A DNA stretch of 64,000 nucleotides from an uncultured Erythrobacter sp. (lineage in GTDB: Bacteria; Pseudomonadota; Alphaproteobacteria; Sphingomonadales; Sphingomonadaceae): positions 124,001 to 188,000 of the forward strand of contig CANKYZ010000005.1 in assembly GCA_947488325.1 (NCBI GenBank), given 5' to 3'. This document shows positions 35,725 to 45,300 of this stretch, piece by piece. Under the pieces are notes generated by a model. It searched no databases and had not been told where the DNA came from. It saw nothing but the letters and a program-made list of their open reading frames with translations. Each line of letters opens with the position of its first letter. Within the stretch, counting starts at the first letter, position 1. The position numbers were made by a program, and so were the translations under genes.

Positions 35725-35736
35725 TATGTTAACATA
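35725..35736. promoter_or_regulatory. Perfect palindrome TATGTTAACATA between divergent genes
   Basis: The 12-bp perfect palindrome sits in the 34-base gap between the RsbW-like and FecR genes. TATGTT reads as a possible -10 hexamer on both strands, so this may be an operator or a symmetric overlapping promoter. It ends three bases before the RsbW-like start codon. Confidence 0.4.
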
Positions 35737-35756
35737 AACTCTAACGGGGGGAATAC

Positions 35757-36191
35757 ATGAGAAAATTAGGCATTTTTATCGCCGCCATGGCCTGCTTAGT
35801 CGCGCAGCCGGTGCTGGCCGAGATTGGCCGGATCAAGAACGTTACGTCAGGTGTTCAAGTCTTGCGCGATGGGCGAACGATCACTGCTCGCCCAGGTCTC
35901 CGGTTGGAAGAAGGGGATGTCGTCACGACAGGGCGTCGCTCCCGCGTTGGCATCACCCTATCTGACGACACTCGCATGGCGCTGGGACCGAACGGCCGTA
36001 TCACGCTTGATGAGTACGAATATGATCGACGCCGTCAGACAGGTCGTTCGGTTACTTCAATCAATCGTGGGTCCCTTGGCATTACGTCCGGTAACATCAC
36101 CCGCACTGGCAGAGATCGGATGCGCGTCCGTACACCAACATCAACACTGGGTGTGCGCGGCACAACCTTTGTGGTCGAGGTTTCAGGATGA
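35757..36191 (+). CDS. FecR-domain periplasmic protein
   Basis: The 144-residue protein has a signal peptide (MRKLGIFIAAMACLVAQPVLA) and a FecR domain: GVQVLRDGRTITARPGLRL, EEGDVVTTGRRSRVGITLSD, and the closing RVRTPTSTLGVRGTTFVVEV, where TPT..GVRGT is a hallmark of the fold. No transmembrane anti-sigma region is seen, so it is probably a periplasmic beta-helix-like protein rather than a FecR sigma regulator. A good GGGGGGAAT ribosome site precedes its ATG. It overlaps the next gene by ATGA. Similar proteins often accompany CHASE2 sensors. Confidence 0.85.
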   Translation: MRKLGIFIAAMACLVAQPVLAEIGRIKNVTSGVQVLRDGRTITARPGLRLEEGDVVTTGRRSRVGITLSDDTRMALGPNGRITLDEYEYDRRRQTGRSVTSINRGSLGITSGNITRTGRDRMRVRTPTSTLGVRGTTFVVEVSG

Positions 36192-36775
36192 TCCGGTTGG
36201 GCTTGGCGCTTGGCGCTGTTCTCACGTTGGCAGCATGTGTTTCTGGTGACCGGGTGACATTGCTGCAGCATTTCGATGGTGGTCCAATTGGGGCAGTCGC
36301 TGTGCTGGAGGAAGAGGGCGCAGAAACCGTTCTCGACCAAGCGAATCAGCAAGTGAGGCTGACGCAAAGAGGGGCGCGGGTGAGAGTATTAGATGAGTTG
36401 GATCCAAAGTATCAGGAGCTGATAGACGGCCTTCCGCTCGCACCTTCATCTTTGATATTGAGGGATTTTCCCACAGGTCGACTAACGCTCTCTGATGTGC
36501 AAAAGGAATCTATCCGGGAGCATTTCAATGGGTTGGAAAGCCGGCCTGGTTATCAGATTGAAATCAGAGCCTATGCCGATTCGACTGGCGGGGATGAGGT
36601 AAATGTTCAGGTGTCTCAAGGAAGAGCCGATGGCGTCGCTGAGATAATCCGCGAATTGGGTTTCGCGGTCGAAGCGGAAGATGTAATCGGTATGGGTGAG
36701 TTTGAAGCGGCCAGAAAGAACGGCGATGAAGTTTCTGATCCGAGTTTTCGGCGCGTGGACGTAGTAATTCGCTAG
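36188..36775 (+). CDS. OmpA-like peptidoglycan-associated lipoprotein
   Basis: The 195-residue lipoprotein has a signal ending LTLAAC (lipobox). Residues ~20-85 are a small unassigned region. The C-terminal ~100 residues resemble the OmpA peptidoglycan-binding fold: a beta-strand, then YQIEIRAYADSTGGDEVNVQ, VSQGRADGVAEIIRELGF and a final SFRRVDVVIR, as in the family's G(Y/H)AD.G..N..LS..RA pattern. It is translationally coupled to the FecR gene and converges with the CHASE2-SpoIIE gene. It may anchor envelope components of this locus to peptidoglycan; that is inference. Confidence 0.78.
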   Translation: MIRLGLALGAVLTLAACVSGDRVTLLQHFDGGPIGAVAVLEEEGAETVLDQANQQVRLTQRGARVRVLDELDPKYQELIDGLPLAPSSLILRDFPTGRLTLSDVQKESIREHFNGLESRPGYQIEIRAYADSTGGDEVNVQVSQGRADGVAEIIRELGFAVEAEDVIGMGEFEAARKNGDEVSDPSFRRVDVVIR

Positions 36776-36794
36776 TTCTGAATCGCAGAACCGG

Positions 36795-38864
36795 TTAGCT
36801 GGCATTGCCAAGATAGCGCAGCGCGAAGATCGTTAGATCGTCAGTAGGGTCATTGGAGCCTTCAAACAATCGAACCTCCTTCGCTAGATACTTTGCGCGG
36901 CTGGCTGCGGTGCCGTCGCTTGGTGCGTTCAATGCTTCCAGCACACCAGAGATACCAAACATTTCAACTGCCTCATTTGCTGCCTCGGTGGCGCCATCAG
37001 TGATCACGACTAACGTATCGCCCTCATCTAATTGTGAGGTTTCAACTGGATAAGGGAACTCAATCACACAAAATGGAGGTCCACCTACCATCTCCATAGT
37101 TTCGATCGTTGTGTCTTTGCGCACAATCATCGGATTTTCATGCCCAGCATTGATCATCTGAATTGCACCGGTGGCGCAATCAATGGTGCCAACCAACATA
37201 GTCAGACCCATTTCCTCATCCGCCTCATCCATCAGATCACGGTTGAGTGCAGCGACAGCTTCCGCAAGCCCAGCTCCCGCACGCGCAAGATTGCTTTTCG
37301 AAAGTGTCTTAGAAAGCGCCATAAACAGCGCAGCGGGAACCCCTTTGCCGGTAACATCACCAACCATAAACAACAGTAAGTCGTCGCCAATTTTTACCGC
37401 GTCGAAAAAGTCTCCACCGACTGATTTTGCAGGCTCAAGCACCGCGCCAATTTCGGTGCGATAATCTAGGCGAGAAAGCGTTGTCGGACTAGGAACCATG
37501 CTCATTTGGATGCGGCGGGCGGCGTCCAATTCACCTTTTTGCTCCGACGCGCGGATCCGCTGTTCGACGAGTTCAGCACGAGCGAGGGCATAGCGCGTGA
37601 TCCAAAGAGCAATCGCAGCGCAGGTCGCAATCAGAATTGGGCGAACGGGATCGAACAGCAAGTTCACTTGAGTGAACGCTAACCATGACGCAAACGGCAT
37701 GACGAGGGCAAGACCAAAGGCTGGCCATAATAGCCAATTTCTCAGTTGAAATCCTGCCGAAAAGATCAATCCAAGAAGCAATGCAGCAGCTAAAATCTCA
37801 AGCGCAATCATTGAGGGCGGGCGCGAAAGCCATTGCTGTTCTAGGATCGCATCTACGGCTTGAGCTTGGACGAGGACTCCATAAATCTCAGGCCTTAGCG
37901 GAGTGGCCACAATGTCAAACGTGCCGGTTGCCCCGACTCCAACCAACACAACCTTATCAGCAAATGCCTGAGTTGGAATTTGGCCTCTGGTAACGGCGGA
38001 GGCAGGATAAATCGCAGGGTTTGGGAAATGTCCCATCTTAAAATCCATGCGACCTCCATTCCGGGTCGGAATAATGAGGTTGCCAGCGACAAGATCAGAC
38101 CCGGACCATACCAATGAGTCTACACCATTTGCGACCCTTGCTAGCTCAAGAGCAAAGCCGGGCGCATGGACATCTCCGACGCGAACCGAAAGCGGGACAC
38201 GCCTGACAATTCCGTCACTGTCCGGTGGTCCGTTCACCATACCGTGGCTTGAAGTGACGTCGTCCAATGCCGCGATGCTTGTGACTATCAGATCATGGCC
38301 CAATTCTCCCGCGGGGGCTTGACCCTCTACGAAAGAGTTGAACCAAACTGCCTCCTCCACAGGGTCCTTTCCATCAGTCTCAGTTGCAAAACGGGAGAGC
38401 ACGATAGGACCAACGCCAAGTACCTTTGCGAATTCGTCGTCAAAATTTGGCAATGCGAGGATATTGCGTTTTGTTGCGGGGTCGAGCTCGCTGGCTTCGT
38501 AGTTGGACGCAAATATGCCGGGACCCAACGGATCAGGCTCGGTAAAATAGATGTCGATTCCGATCGCGGATGGCTGTGCTCGGCTGATATTCTCGATCAG
38601 GCGTGCAACCTTGTAGCGCGACCATGGCCAAGCGCCCTCGGTCTTCACGCTGACATCGTCGATCAGAACGACAGCGACATTGTCCATTGAGATTTCGCGC
38701 GGAGATAGGCGTTGCCAGGTATCAAACACTGTACGCCGTTCAAAATCACCAGCCAACAGACTCAATAATGTCCCGACTATACCGCCCATAAGGACAGCGC
38801 GGACGAGCAATGAGCGGGCGCTGCCTGGCGCCTTGTCGTCAGAGTTCGACACAGAGTCCATCAT
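36795..38864 (-). CDS. CHASE2 sensor with SpoIIE/RsbU-type PP2C phosphatase domain
   Basis: The protein has about 689 residues: an N-terminal membrane segment, then the extracytoplasmic CHASE2 domain (~45-330) with VAVVLIDDVSVKTEGAWPWS, IGIDIYFTEPD, HGMVNGPPDSDGIVRRVPLS and DKVVLVGVGATGTFDIVATP. Three membrane helices follow (~350-425), then a short linker and the phosphatase (~455-685) with AKSVGGDFFDAVKI, MVGDVTGKGVPAALFMA, VVITDGATEAAN and the late metal ligand in DPTDDLTIFAL. It should dephosphorylate the phosphorylated STAS partner on an envelope cue. The start is inside the MBL gene end (overlap of 26 bases); ATG 38864 or 38861. Confidence 0.92.
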   Translation of the reverse strand: MMDSVSNSDDKAPGSARSLLVRAVLMGGIVGTLLSLLAGDFERRTVFDTWQRLSPREISMDNVAVVLIDDVSVKTEGAWPWSRYKVARLIENISRAQPSAIGIDIYFTEPDPLGPGIFASNYEASELDPATKRNILALPNFDDEFAKVLGVGPIVLSRFATETDGKDPVEEAVWFNSFVEGQAPAGELGHDLIVTSIAALDDVTSSHGMVNGPPDSDGIVRRVPLSVRVGDVHAPGFALELARVANGVDSLVWSGSDLVAGNLIIPTRNGGRMDFKMGHFPNPAIYPASAVTRGQIPTQAFADKVVLVGVGATGTFDIVATPLRPEIYGVLVQAQAVDAILEQQWLSRPPSMIALEILAAALLLGLIFSAGFQLRNWLLWPAFGLALVMPFASWLAFTQVNLLFDPVRPILIATCAAIALWITRYALARAELVEQRIRASEQKGELDAARRIQMSMVPSPTTLSRLDYRTEIGAVLEPAKSVGGDFFDAVKIGDDLLLFMVGDVTGKGVPAALFMALSKTLSKSNLARAGAGLAEAVAALNRDLMDEADEEMGLTMLVGTIDCATGAIQMINAGHENPMIVRKDTTIETMEMVGGPPFCVIEFPYPVETSQLDEGDTLVVITDGATEAANEAVEMFGISGVLEALNAPSDGTAASRAKYLAKEVRLFEGSNDPTDDLTIFALRYLGNAS

Positions 38865-39804
38865 ACGAGCACAGCACATCAAGTTCAGAATCGCCGCGAG
38901 TTAATTCTTCGTAGCGGATTGTCTCGCGATGCATTCTCTGAATATCGGCGTCGCTATATGTCGGTTCGTGATGGAACAGGGCAAGCCGTTTGGCCTTTGC
39001 TGAGCGACATAGATCGACAGCGACAATGTTTGACGAATGCCCCCAATCTTCCTTCATTGAGACGCTGTCGGCAAGCGAGTACATTGTGTCGGCAATCACT
39101 AAATCTGCCTTTGACATAAAGTCAGCCATGGCCGACTCAGCGTCCATATTATCGACCTTATATTCTGCATCTGTCGAGTAGATTGCCACTTTTCCGGCGG
39201 CATCGCGGAACCTATAGCCATAGCTGGCATGGCTGTGTTCTTGCTGGATCAGAGCCACTGTCAACTCGCCGATTTCATATACTTGCCCCGTTTCCAGCGT
39301 GCGAAATTCGATGTCTGCCTTCAACCAGTCGAACGGTACGGGGAAGGAAATTTCTTCCTGCTGGCGGCGCAGTGCCTCTTCGGCGTCGCTGTGACCAGCA
39401 TGGACGATGACCTTTGCGCCCTCGACAAAAGCAGGCACAAAAAATGGGAAACCCATGATGTGATCCCAGTGCAAATGTGAAAGGAAGAAATGCCATTCCT
39501 TCGGGCGATGTCCGTCGGAAAGTCGCCGCAAGGTATCGAGTCCGAACTCGCGCAGCCCCGATCCCATGTCGCATACGACAAAGGCACCTTGACCGGCGTC
39601 TACTTCGACACAGCTGGTCGCTCCGCCATATCCCTGGCCGACAGCGAATTCGAGTTCGTCGCGCGCATAGACAGCTGCGGCCGATTTGTTGGCGAAGCTC
39701 TTTCCATTGGCATGGAGAAGGGCGTCTGCAATCTTGTCGGTGATCGTTGAGGCGTGCGGCGCTACTGGCAAAGACCCGCGCGTCCCCCAAAACCGGATTT
39801 GCAT
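38839..39804 (-). CDS. MBL-fold metallohydrolase
   Basis: The 321-residue cytosolic protein starts MQIRFWGTRGSLPV, a hallmark of a metallo-beta-lactamase-fold subgroup near PhnP and class II-like phosphodiesterases. The metal site is in LSHLHWDHIMGFPFF (HxHxDH), with further ligands in QQEHSHASYGYRF, AIYSTDAEY and LALFHHEPTYSD. It may hydrolyse a phosphodiester; a cyclic nucleotide is one option, given the cyclase at 53203, but no substrate can be proved. An RBS (GGGGGGGAATT) precedes the ATG. It lies in the leftward STAS - MBL - CHASE2-SpoIIE operon. Confidence 0.85.
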   Translation of the reverse strand: MQIRFWGTRGSLPVAPHASTITDKIADALLHANGKSFANKSAAAVYARDELEFAVGQGYGGATSCVEVDAGQGAFVVCDMGSGLREFGLDTLRRLSDGHRPKEWHFFLSHLHWDHIMGFPFFVPAFVEGAKVIVHAGHSDAEEALRRQQEEISFPVPFDWLKADIEFRTLETGQVYEIGELTVALIQQEHSHASYGYRFRDAAGKVAIYSTDAEYKVDNMDAESAMADFMSKADLVIADTMYSLADSVSMKEDWGHSSNIVAVDLCRSAKAKRLALFHHEPTYSDADIQRMHRETIRYEELTRGDSELDVLCSYDGLCVEL

Positions 39805-39825
39805 AATTCCCCCCCCTGAATTGGG

Positions 39826-40170
39826 CTAATGCCCGAGCGCACCCTCAATCGTTTCGGCGACGCGAAAAACCATATCGTAGCGGCTGATAGCAAGAATTTC
39901 ACGCATCGTTTCGTTCGGGCAGGCCAGAATAATCGTCGTCCCGGCTTCCTGCCCAGCGCGCTGCGCCAATGTAAGTGCACGAAGTCCGCGCGAAGACATG
40001 TATTCAACACTGGATAGGTCTATAACGGCGATCGCTGGCTTACGTTCCATTGCAGAAAGGAGACTTTCCTTGAATGAATCGGCGGTCGATTCATCGACAC
40101 GACCGCTGGGTGCAAGCACAGTAGCGCCGCTTCGGTCTTCGCTGTTCCAGTCCAATTCGCTGCCCGTCAT
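39826..40170 (-). CDS. STAS-domain anti-sigma factor antagonist (RsbV-like)
   Basis: The protein has about 114 residues: GATVLAPSGRVDESTADSFK, AIAVIDLSSVEYMSSRGLRA and TLAQRAGQEAGTTIILACPN follow the SpoIIAA/RsbV pattern, with the phosphorylatable Ser in YMSSRGLR. It should be the substrate of the RsbW-like kinase (35306) and of the SpoIIE-type phosphatase (36795). The ATG at 40170 is chosen because homology starts just after it; the frame is open back to a TTG at 40257, and neither start has a clear ribosome site. First gene of the leftward operon, divergent from tpsB. Confidence 0.85.
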   Translation of the reverse strand: MTGSELDWNSEDRSGATVLAPSGRVDESTADSFKESLLSAMERKPAIAVIDLSSVEYMSSRGLRALTLAQRAGQEAGTTIILACPNETMREILAISRYDMVFRVAETIEGALGH

Positions 40171-40509
40171 GCGGTACGCATAGCGCGGCTTAACCGGATT
40201 GCCAAATGGCCTGCGAACTATGGCGCGAACGCTAAGGACAGGCTTACTCTCTCTCAATTGCTATGCAGTGACTTCTGCATCAGCCTATGGCGAAGTGAAT
40301 TGTTGGGGGCACATCGCTTCGGCAGCACGTAAGAGCAAGTGAACTTGTTTTTGCTCCAGTTCCGAGTATTATCCGAACGATCAGGGGGTCGCCCGAAATG
40401 GGGCAGAGGCTGCGGTAACATCTGCACAGCACTTTTTTCGAGAATTTGATTAATTCGATGGGGACTCGGATGGGCGTGTGGCTGTCTGAGTGATATCAGG
40501 GGGCAGCAC

Positions 40510-42363
40510 TTGTCTGGTGAAGTTAACGAACGGGCTTGCGTCCGGCCTCGGCCGGTCGCTTTCGGTTATTCGCGCGTCTCGCAATTTTCTGTGGCGCTGG
40601 CGTTGGGTGCCGCTGCCTTGGTTCCAAGCGAGGCCATTTTGGCCCAAGGGCAAATTGCACCGCAATTAACTCCGCCAAATCGCAATCAGCTATCCCCGCC
40701 TGAACAGCGCCGTGAGGAACGCAGCGTGACCCTAACGATTGATGGTGATCTGCAAAGAGCGCCATGTGTGCTTGATCGAGAAGATTATGCGGACATCAAA
40801 TTTACACTGAGCGGGGTTGAGTTTGATGGACTCGAAAAAGTGCATGGCCTGTCCCTCGATCACGCATATGATGGATATCTGAACCGCGAGTTACCTTTGG
40901 CTGTGCTCTGCGATATCCGGGCGCAGGCCAATGCAATTTTGCGCAACCAAGGTTATTTGGCGACGGTCGAAATTCCCGAGCAAAACTTGAGTGACGGAGT
41001 TGCTGACTTTGGGGTCGTCTTTGCGCGGCTTACAGCGTTGCGCGTGCGCGGTGATGCTGGTCCATCAGAGGGCGTGGTTGCTGCCTATCTTGAAAAACTG
41101 ACCGAGCAGCCTGTTTTTAATACCAATGACGCAGAACGTTATCTTTTAATCGCCGATGACTTGCCAGGTGTCGATGTGCGCCTCTCGCTGCGTCCTGCCG
41201 CGGACGGAGCTCCGGGTGATCTTGTAGGTGAAATCGCTGTTGTGCGCCAGCGAGGCAATGTTGATCTCAATATTCAGAACTTTGGCTCCAGGTCACTGGG
41301 TCGCTTTGGTGGCTTGGCACGAATTGAAGTATATGATCTGACAGGGTTGGGTGATCGCACATCGATCGCGATTTTCAGCACACTTGAATTCACTGAGCAG
41401 CAAACCGTTCAACTTGCTCATGATTTTGCTGTTGGCGGTAATGGGCTGCGGCTTGGCGGTCAGCTGACATACAGTGAAACGAGCCCAGATTTGAACCTTC
41501 CGGGTGTCGATCTGCAATCTGAGACCGTTCTGGCCACGGCCCATGCGAGCTACCCGGTCAAGCGTTCGCGCCAATCGAGTATTTTTGCTTTTGCGGGTTT
41601 CGACTTTGTCGATCAGAACGTCGACTTTAATAATGTACAACTAACCCGTGATCGAGTGCGAACTTTGTTTGCGCGGATCTCTGGTGAATGGACTGATGAA
41701 CGCAGCATTCAGCGGCTTGATGGGTATACTCCATTCGAGCCTAAATTGCGGCTGCGTTATGGAGTAGAGGCAAGGCAAGGGATCGATGTATTCGACACTA
41801 GTCCTGATTGCCGGACTAATCCAATCAGTTGCTTCCTGGCCACTGGAGTGCCGCCAAGTCGGATCGAAAGCAACCCGACACCATTCCTGTTGCGTTATGA
41901 TGCTGGCGTCGAATTTCGACCCGATCCACTAATCACATTTTCGCTCACCGCAGACGCGCAGCTCACCGATGATCCACTTCCCGCCTTCGAAGAGTTTGCA
42001 GCAGGCAGCTTCTCGATTGGTCGCGGCTATGACCCCGGCTCGGTTCTTGGAGACAGCGGGATCGCCGGAGCGCTGGAACTTCGTTACGGTTCGCTTGCAC
42101 CACCAGATCTGAAAGCAGTGGCGGTCCAGCCCTATGCTTTCACCGATGTCGCATTTACTTGGAATGAAGATCCCAGCCGCGTGGCGCTTAACCCGGACCG
42201 GCTTTGGTCTGCGGGCGCAGGTGTGCGCGCCGTATGGGGTTCGTCAGTACAGGCTAACGCCTTCCTAGCTGTCCCGCTTGAGCGCCCCGATTTGGCGACT
42301 GAACTGGGCGATGTGCGTTTTATGGTCACTTTAACAGCCCGACTTTTTCCGTGGAGATTTTAA
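40510..42363 (+). CDS. TpsB-type outer-membrane transporter (ShlB/FhaC family)
   Basis: The 617-residue protein has a TTG start behind AGGGGGC. It has an N-terminal signal region (FSVALALGAAALVPSEAILAQ), a Pro-rich linker, POTRA domains (~75-230; VEFDGLEKVHGLSLDHAYDG, NAILRNQGYLATVEIPEQ) and a BamA-like 16-strand barrel ending FMVTLTARLFPWRF with terminal Phe. The TpsB loop motif (V)RGY appears as SIGRGYDPGSVLGDSG (~505). It secretes the giant TpsA protein encoded one base downstream. This is the standard two-partner secretion gene order. Confidence 0.92.
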   Translation: MSGEVNERACVRPRPVAFGYSRVSQFSVALALGAAALVPSEAILAQGQIAPQLTPPNRNQLSPPEQRREERSVTLTIDGDLQRAPCVLDREDYADIKFTLSGVEFDGLEKVHGLSLDHAYDGYLNRELPLAVLCDIRAQANAILRNQGYLATVEIPEQNLSDGVADFGVVFARLTALRVRGDAGPSEGVVAAYLEKLTEQPVFNTNDAERYLLIADDLPGVDVRLSLRPAADGAPGDLVGEIAVVRQRGNVDLNIQNFGSRSLGRFGGLARIEVYDLTGLGDRTSIAIFSTLEFTEQQTVQLAHDFAVGGNGLRLGGQLTYSETSPDLNLPGVDLQSETVLATAHASYPVKRSRQSSIFAFAGFDFVDQNVDFNNVQLTRDRVRTLFARISGEWTDERSIQRLDGYTPFEPKLRLRYGVEARQGIDVFDTSPDCRTNPISCFLATGVPPSRIESNPTPFLLRYDAGVEFRPDPLITFSLTADAQLTDDPLPAFEEFAAGSFSIGRGYDPGSVLGDSGIAGALELRYGSLAPPDLKAVAVQPYAFTDVAFTWNEDPSRVALNPDRLWSAGAGVRAVWGSSVQANAFLAVPLERPDLATELGDVRFMVTLTARLFPWRF

Positions 42364-42364
42364 G

Positions 42365-45300
42365 ATGGCTCATCTGAATCGCAACCGTTCGAGATTGCTC
42401 ATAGGATGTGGCTCTGCTGCCTTAGCCATAAGTCTGGCGCTGGTATCAGAGAGGGCTCATGCACAGGCGATTCAAGCGACTGACAATGTGGTTTCCGGCA
42501 GCGCGAACCGTGAGGTTACGGGGTCCACCAGCGAAACGATTCAAGTCGATACACTGACTGCAGTTATTGAGTGGACACCGTTTGAAGACGCGGCTGGAAA
42601 TGCGCTTGACTTCCTACCGGCCATTGGCGCGGTAACGTATCAGAGCACGAGTGACTTCGCAGTGCTCAATATCATCTTGCCCGCGACAAACGGCAATGTA
42701 ACCGTCATTGATGGAACGCTGATTTCTCAAATTGATTTTGGCAGCGGCGCTGTGACTCCGGGTGGTACGGTCGTTCTCTATTCGCCAAGTGGCATTCTGG
42801 TTGGAGCCAATGCTTCATTTGATGTTGGTAATTTAATCCTGACTACGCTCGAGCCTGATCTTGCAAGTTTTGATGATTTTGCGATCAATGGCGGAACTCT
42901 GACCCAATTCGGCGACGGTTCGACCGCATCCATTATCATTAATCCGGGCGCGCAGATCACGGCCACCGCAGAGAATTCATACTTCGCGGTTACAGCTGCA
43001 GAAATCCAGATGTTCGGTGCCGCTGATATCAACGGCAGCCATGCCTATGTCGCGGGTGAAGCGGTCAATCTAACCGTTTCAAACGGCTTGTTCGACATTC
43101 AAATTCCAATCGGGACCACGGTGGCTACGCCCATCCAGATTGATGGGGATGTTGGCGGTCCGTCGAGCACAGGCATTACTGGCGACAATCATCTGATTTA
43201 TGCTGTTGCTGCGGCACAGATTGATCCTATCTCCATGATCTTTCGAGGGAACCTTGGATTTGACGCTGCGGCAAGTGCTGGCATCGTCAACGGAGAAATC
43301 ATCCTATCTGCCAACTATGAAGTGAATGGACGCAATGTCGATGGCGGCTCGGTCGCTGACGGGAACACTGCTCTATTTGACGCGGATTCTTCTTTAACAG
43401 ATATTGCGGGCAGCATCTTCCTGGAAGATTTCGGTTCAACCAGCACGATCTTGGCTATTGCCAATGAAGAAGTGCAGGTCACCGCTTTCAATGGCCCAAG
43501 TTCTGTCGACGGCAATCTTATAATGGTTGGTCGGAACTTCTCTGAATTGACCGCTAGCAATGGTCAGCAATTCGATATTACGGGCGATGTTTTTGTTTCT
43601 GCAGATGCGTTTGGCAGGATCGACTTTTCTCCCATCACAGGGGAAATTGACGCCGTCGGCGGCCAAGCCTTTATCGATGCCTTTGGTGGTGGGACCTTAG
43701 ATATCGACGGTGATGTGGTGGTGAGTGCCGGTGCTATCGCTGGTGTCGATCAATCCACCCTACAATCCGGAACTGCTACTGGGGGCAATGCAACCATAGC
43801 GGCTAATGGTGGAACGCTGAGTATTGCTGGCTTCGCAGAAGTCGTCAGCTCCGCGAGCGAAGCGCAGATTTCAGACGACTTTCTATTTGGCGCAGAATTC
43901 AATGCGGGTGTCACACAATTGTTTGCAACGCAGGGTGGGCAAGTCACGATTGATGGGGATGTGTTCCTAACATCTGACGCACACGGTACCGTTGGCGATA
44001 TAATCAATCCATCAACGACTTCTAACACGTTTTCCGGCGTGATCGGCATTCAGACCATCGACGATGGCAGCGCGTTGATCCTGAACGGAAACGTCATAGC
44101 CTCGGCTCAGGCTGACGCGGGAGTATCGAACGATTCGGTCCAAGGCGGGCTTGCGGATGGAGGTGATATTTTCATCAATGTCGGTGACTTGGGATTGGTT
44201 GATATTGCTGGCGAATTGATCATGCAGGCCGATGCAATTGGCGGCGACAATCAGGACGGCCAGGGCGGCAATGCCTTTGGCGGGGCATCGCGCATTCTTG
44301 TACCCAATGGTGGAGCAGTGACCATTGATGGCAATGTAACAGCAACCGGTGACGCCTTTGGCGGCAATGGTATTGGTGGAGGCGATGCTTTTGGCGGCGT
44401 CGCAGGTGTACAGGCCGTTACCGGGTCGATTGATATTCTAGGCGCGCTTGAACTGCGTGCTCAAGGGCAGGGCGGTGAATCGCAGTTTGGTTTTGGCGGT
44501 AATGGCGGCAATGGAACCGGCGGAGCTGGGTTCTTACAAGCTGATGGCACAGTTGCTGAAACCGCGACGGTCAATATTGGACAGAGAGCGAGGATCAACG
44601 TCAGCGGTATAGGCGGTGCGGGCGGTCTAGGTGATGGCAGCGCGCTCAATGCAGGTCGCGGGGGAGATGGCTTTGGCGGCGATAACGCCACAGTCAATCA
44701 GGCTGACACAAACCTTAGCAACGGCGCGTTCATGATCGCTGGCGGCAATAATGGTCGCCTGACTGTTGGACCTAATTCCAGCCTTACTGCAACTGGGTCT
44801 GGAGGGATAGGAGGCACTGGAGGAGCCGGGCAAGCAGGCGGCGATGGCGGCGACGGATTTGGCGGCTTTGCCTTGCTAGGTTTGGAAGACTTGAATGCTG
44901 GAGATTTTTCACTCGCTCAGGGTCAGGCGAATTTTGCCGACATTCTCGTTCTAGCAGATGGAAACGGAGCAGCCGGAGGAGCCGGCGGCACGGCCGCAGA
45001 TGATGATGGAAATGGCGGAGCTGGCGTCGGAGGAGAAACCTTTTTGGCTATCCGGGGCGGTGATGTGATCACTGGCACTGCGTTCTTGAGTGTCGCTGGT
45101 GTCGGCGGTGCTGGAAACACTGGGGGTAATGCCACTGCAGGAATGGCATTTGCAGGTGGCAATGCCGGAGGAACCCTTTCCACGACGACTGTCTCCTTTT
45201 TTGCCACTGCATTTGGCGGGCAGGGCGTTACTCAGGGCGGCAATGCTGTGGCTGGCGATGTGGGTTTCGACTTCGATGCCGATGACTTGACCATTACTAC

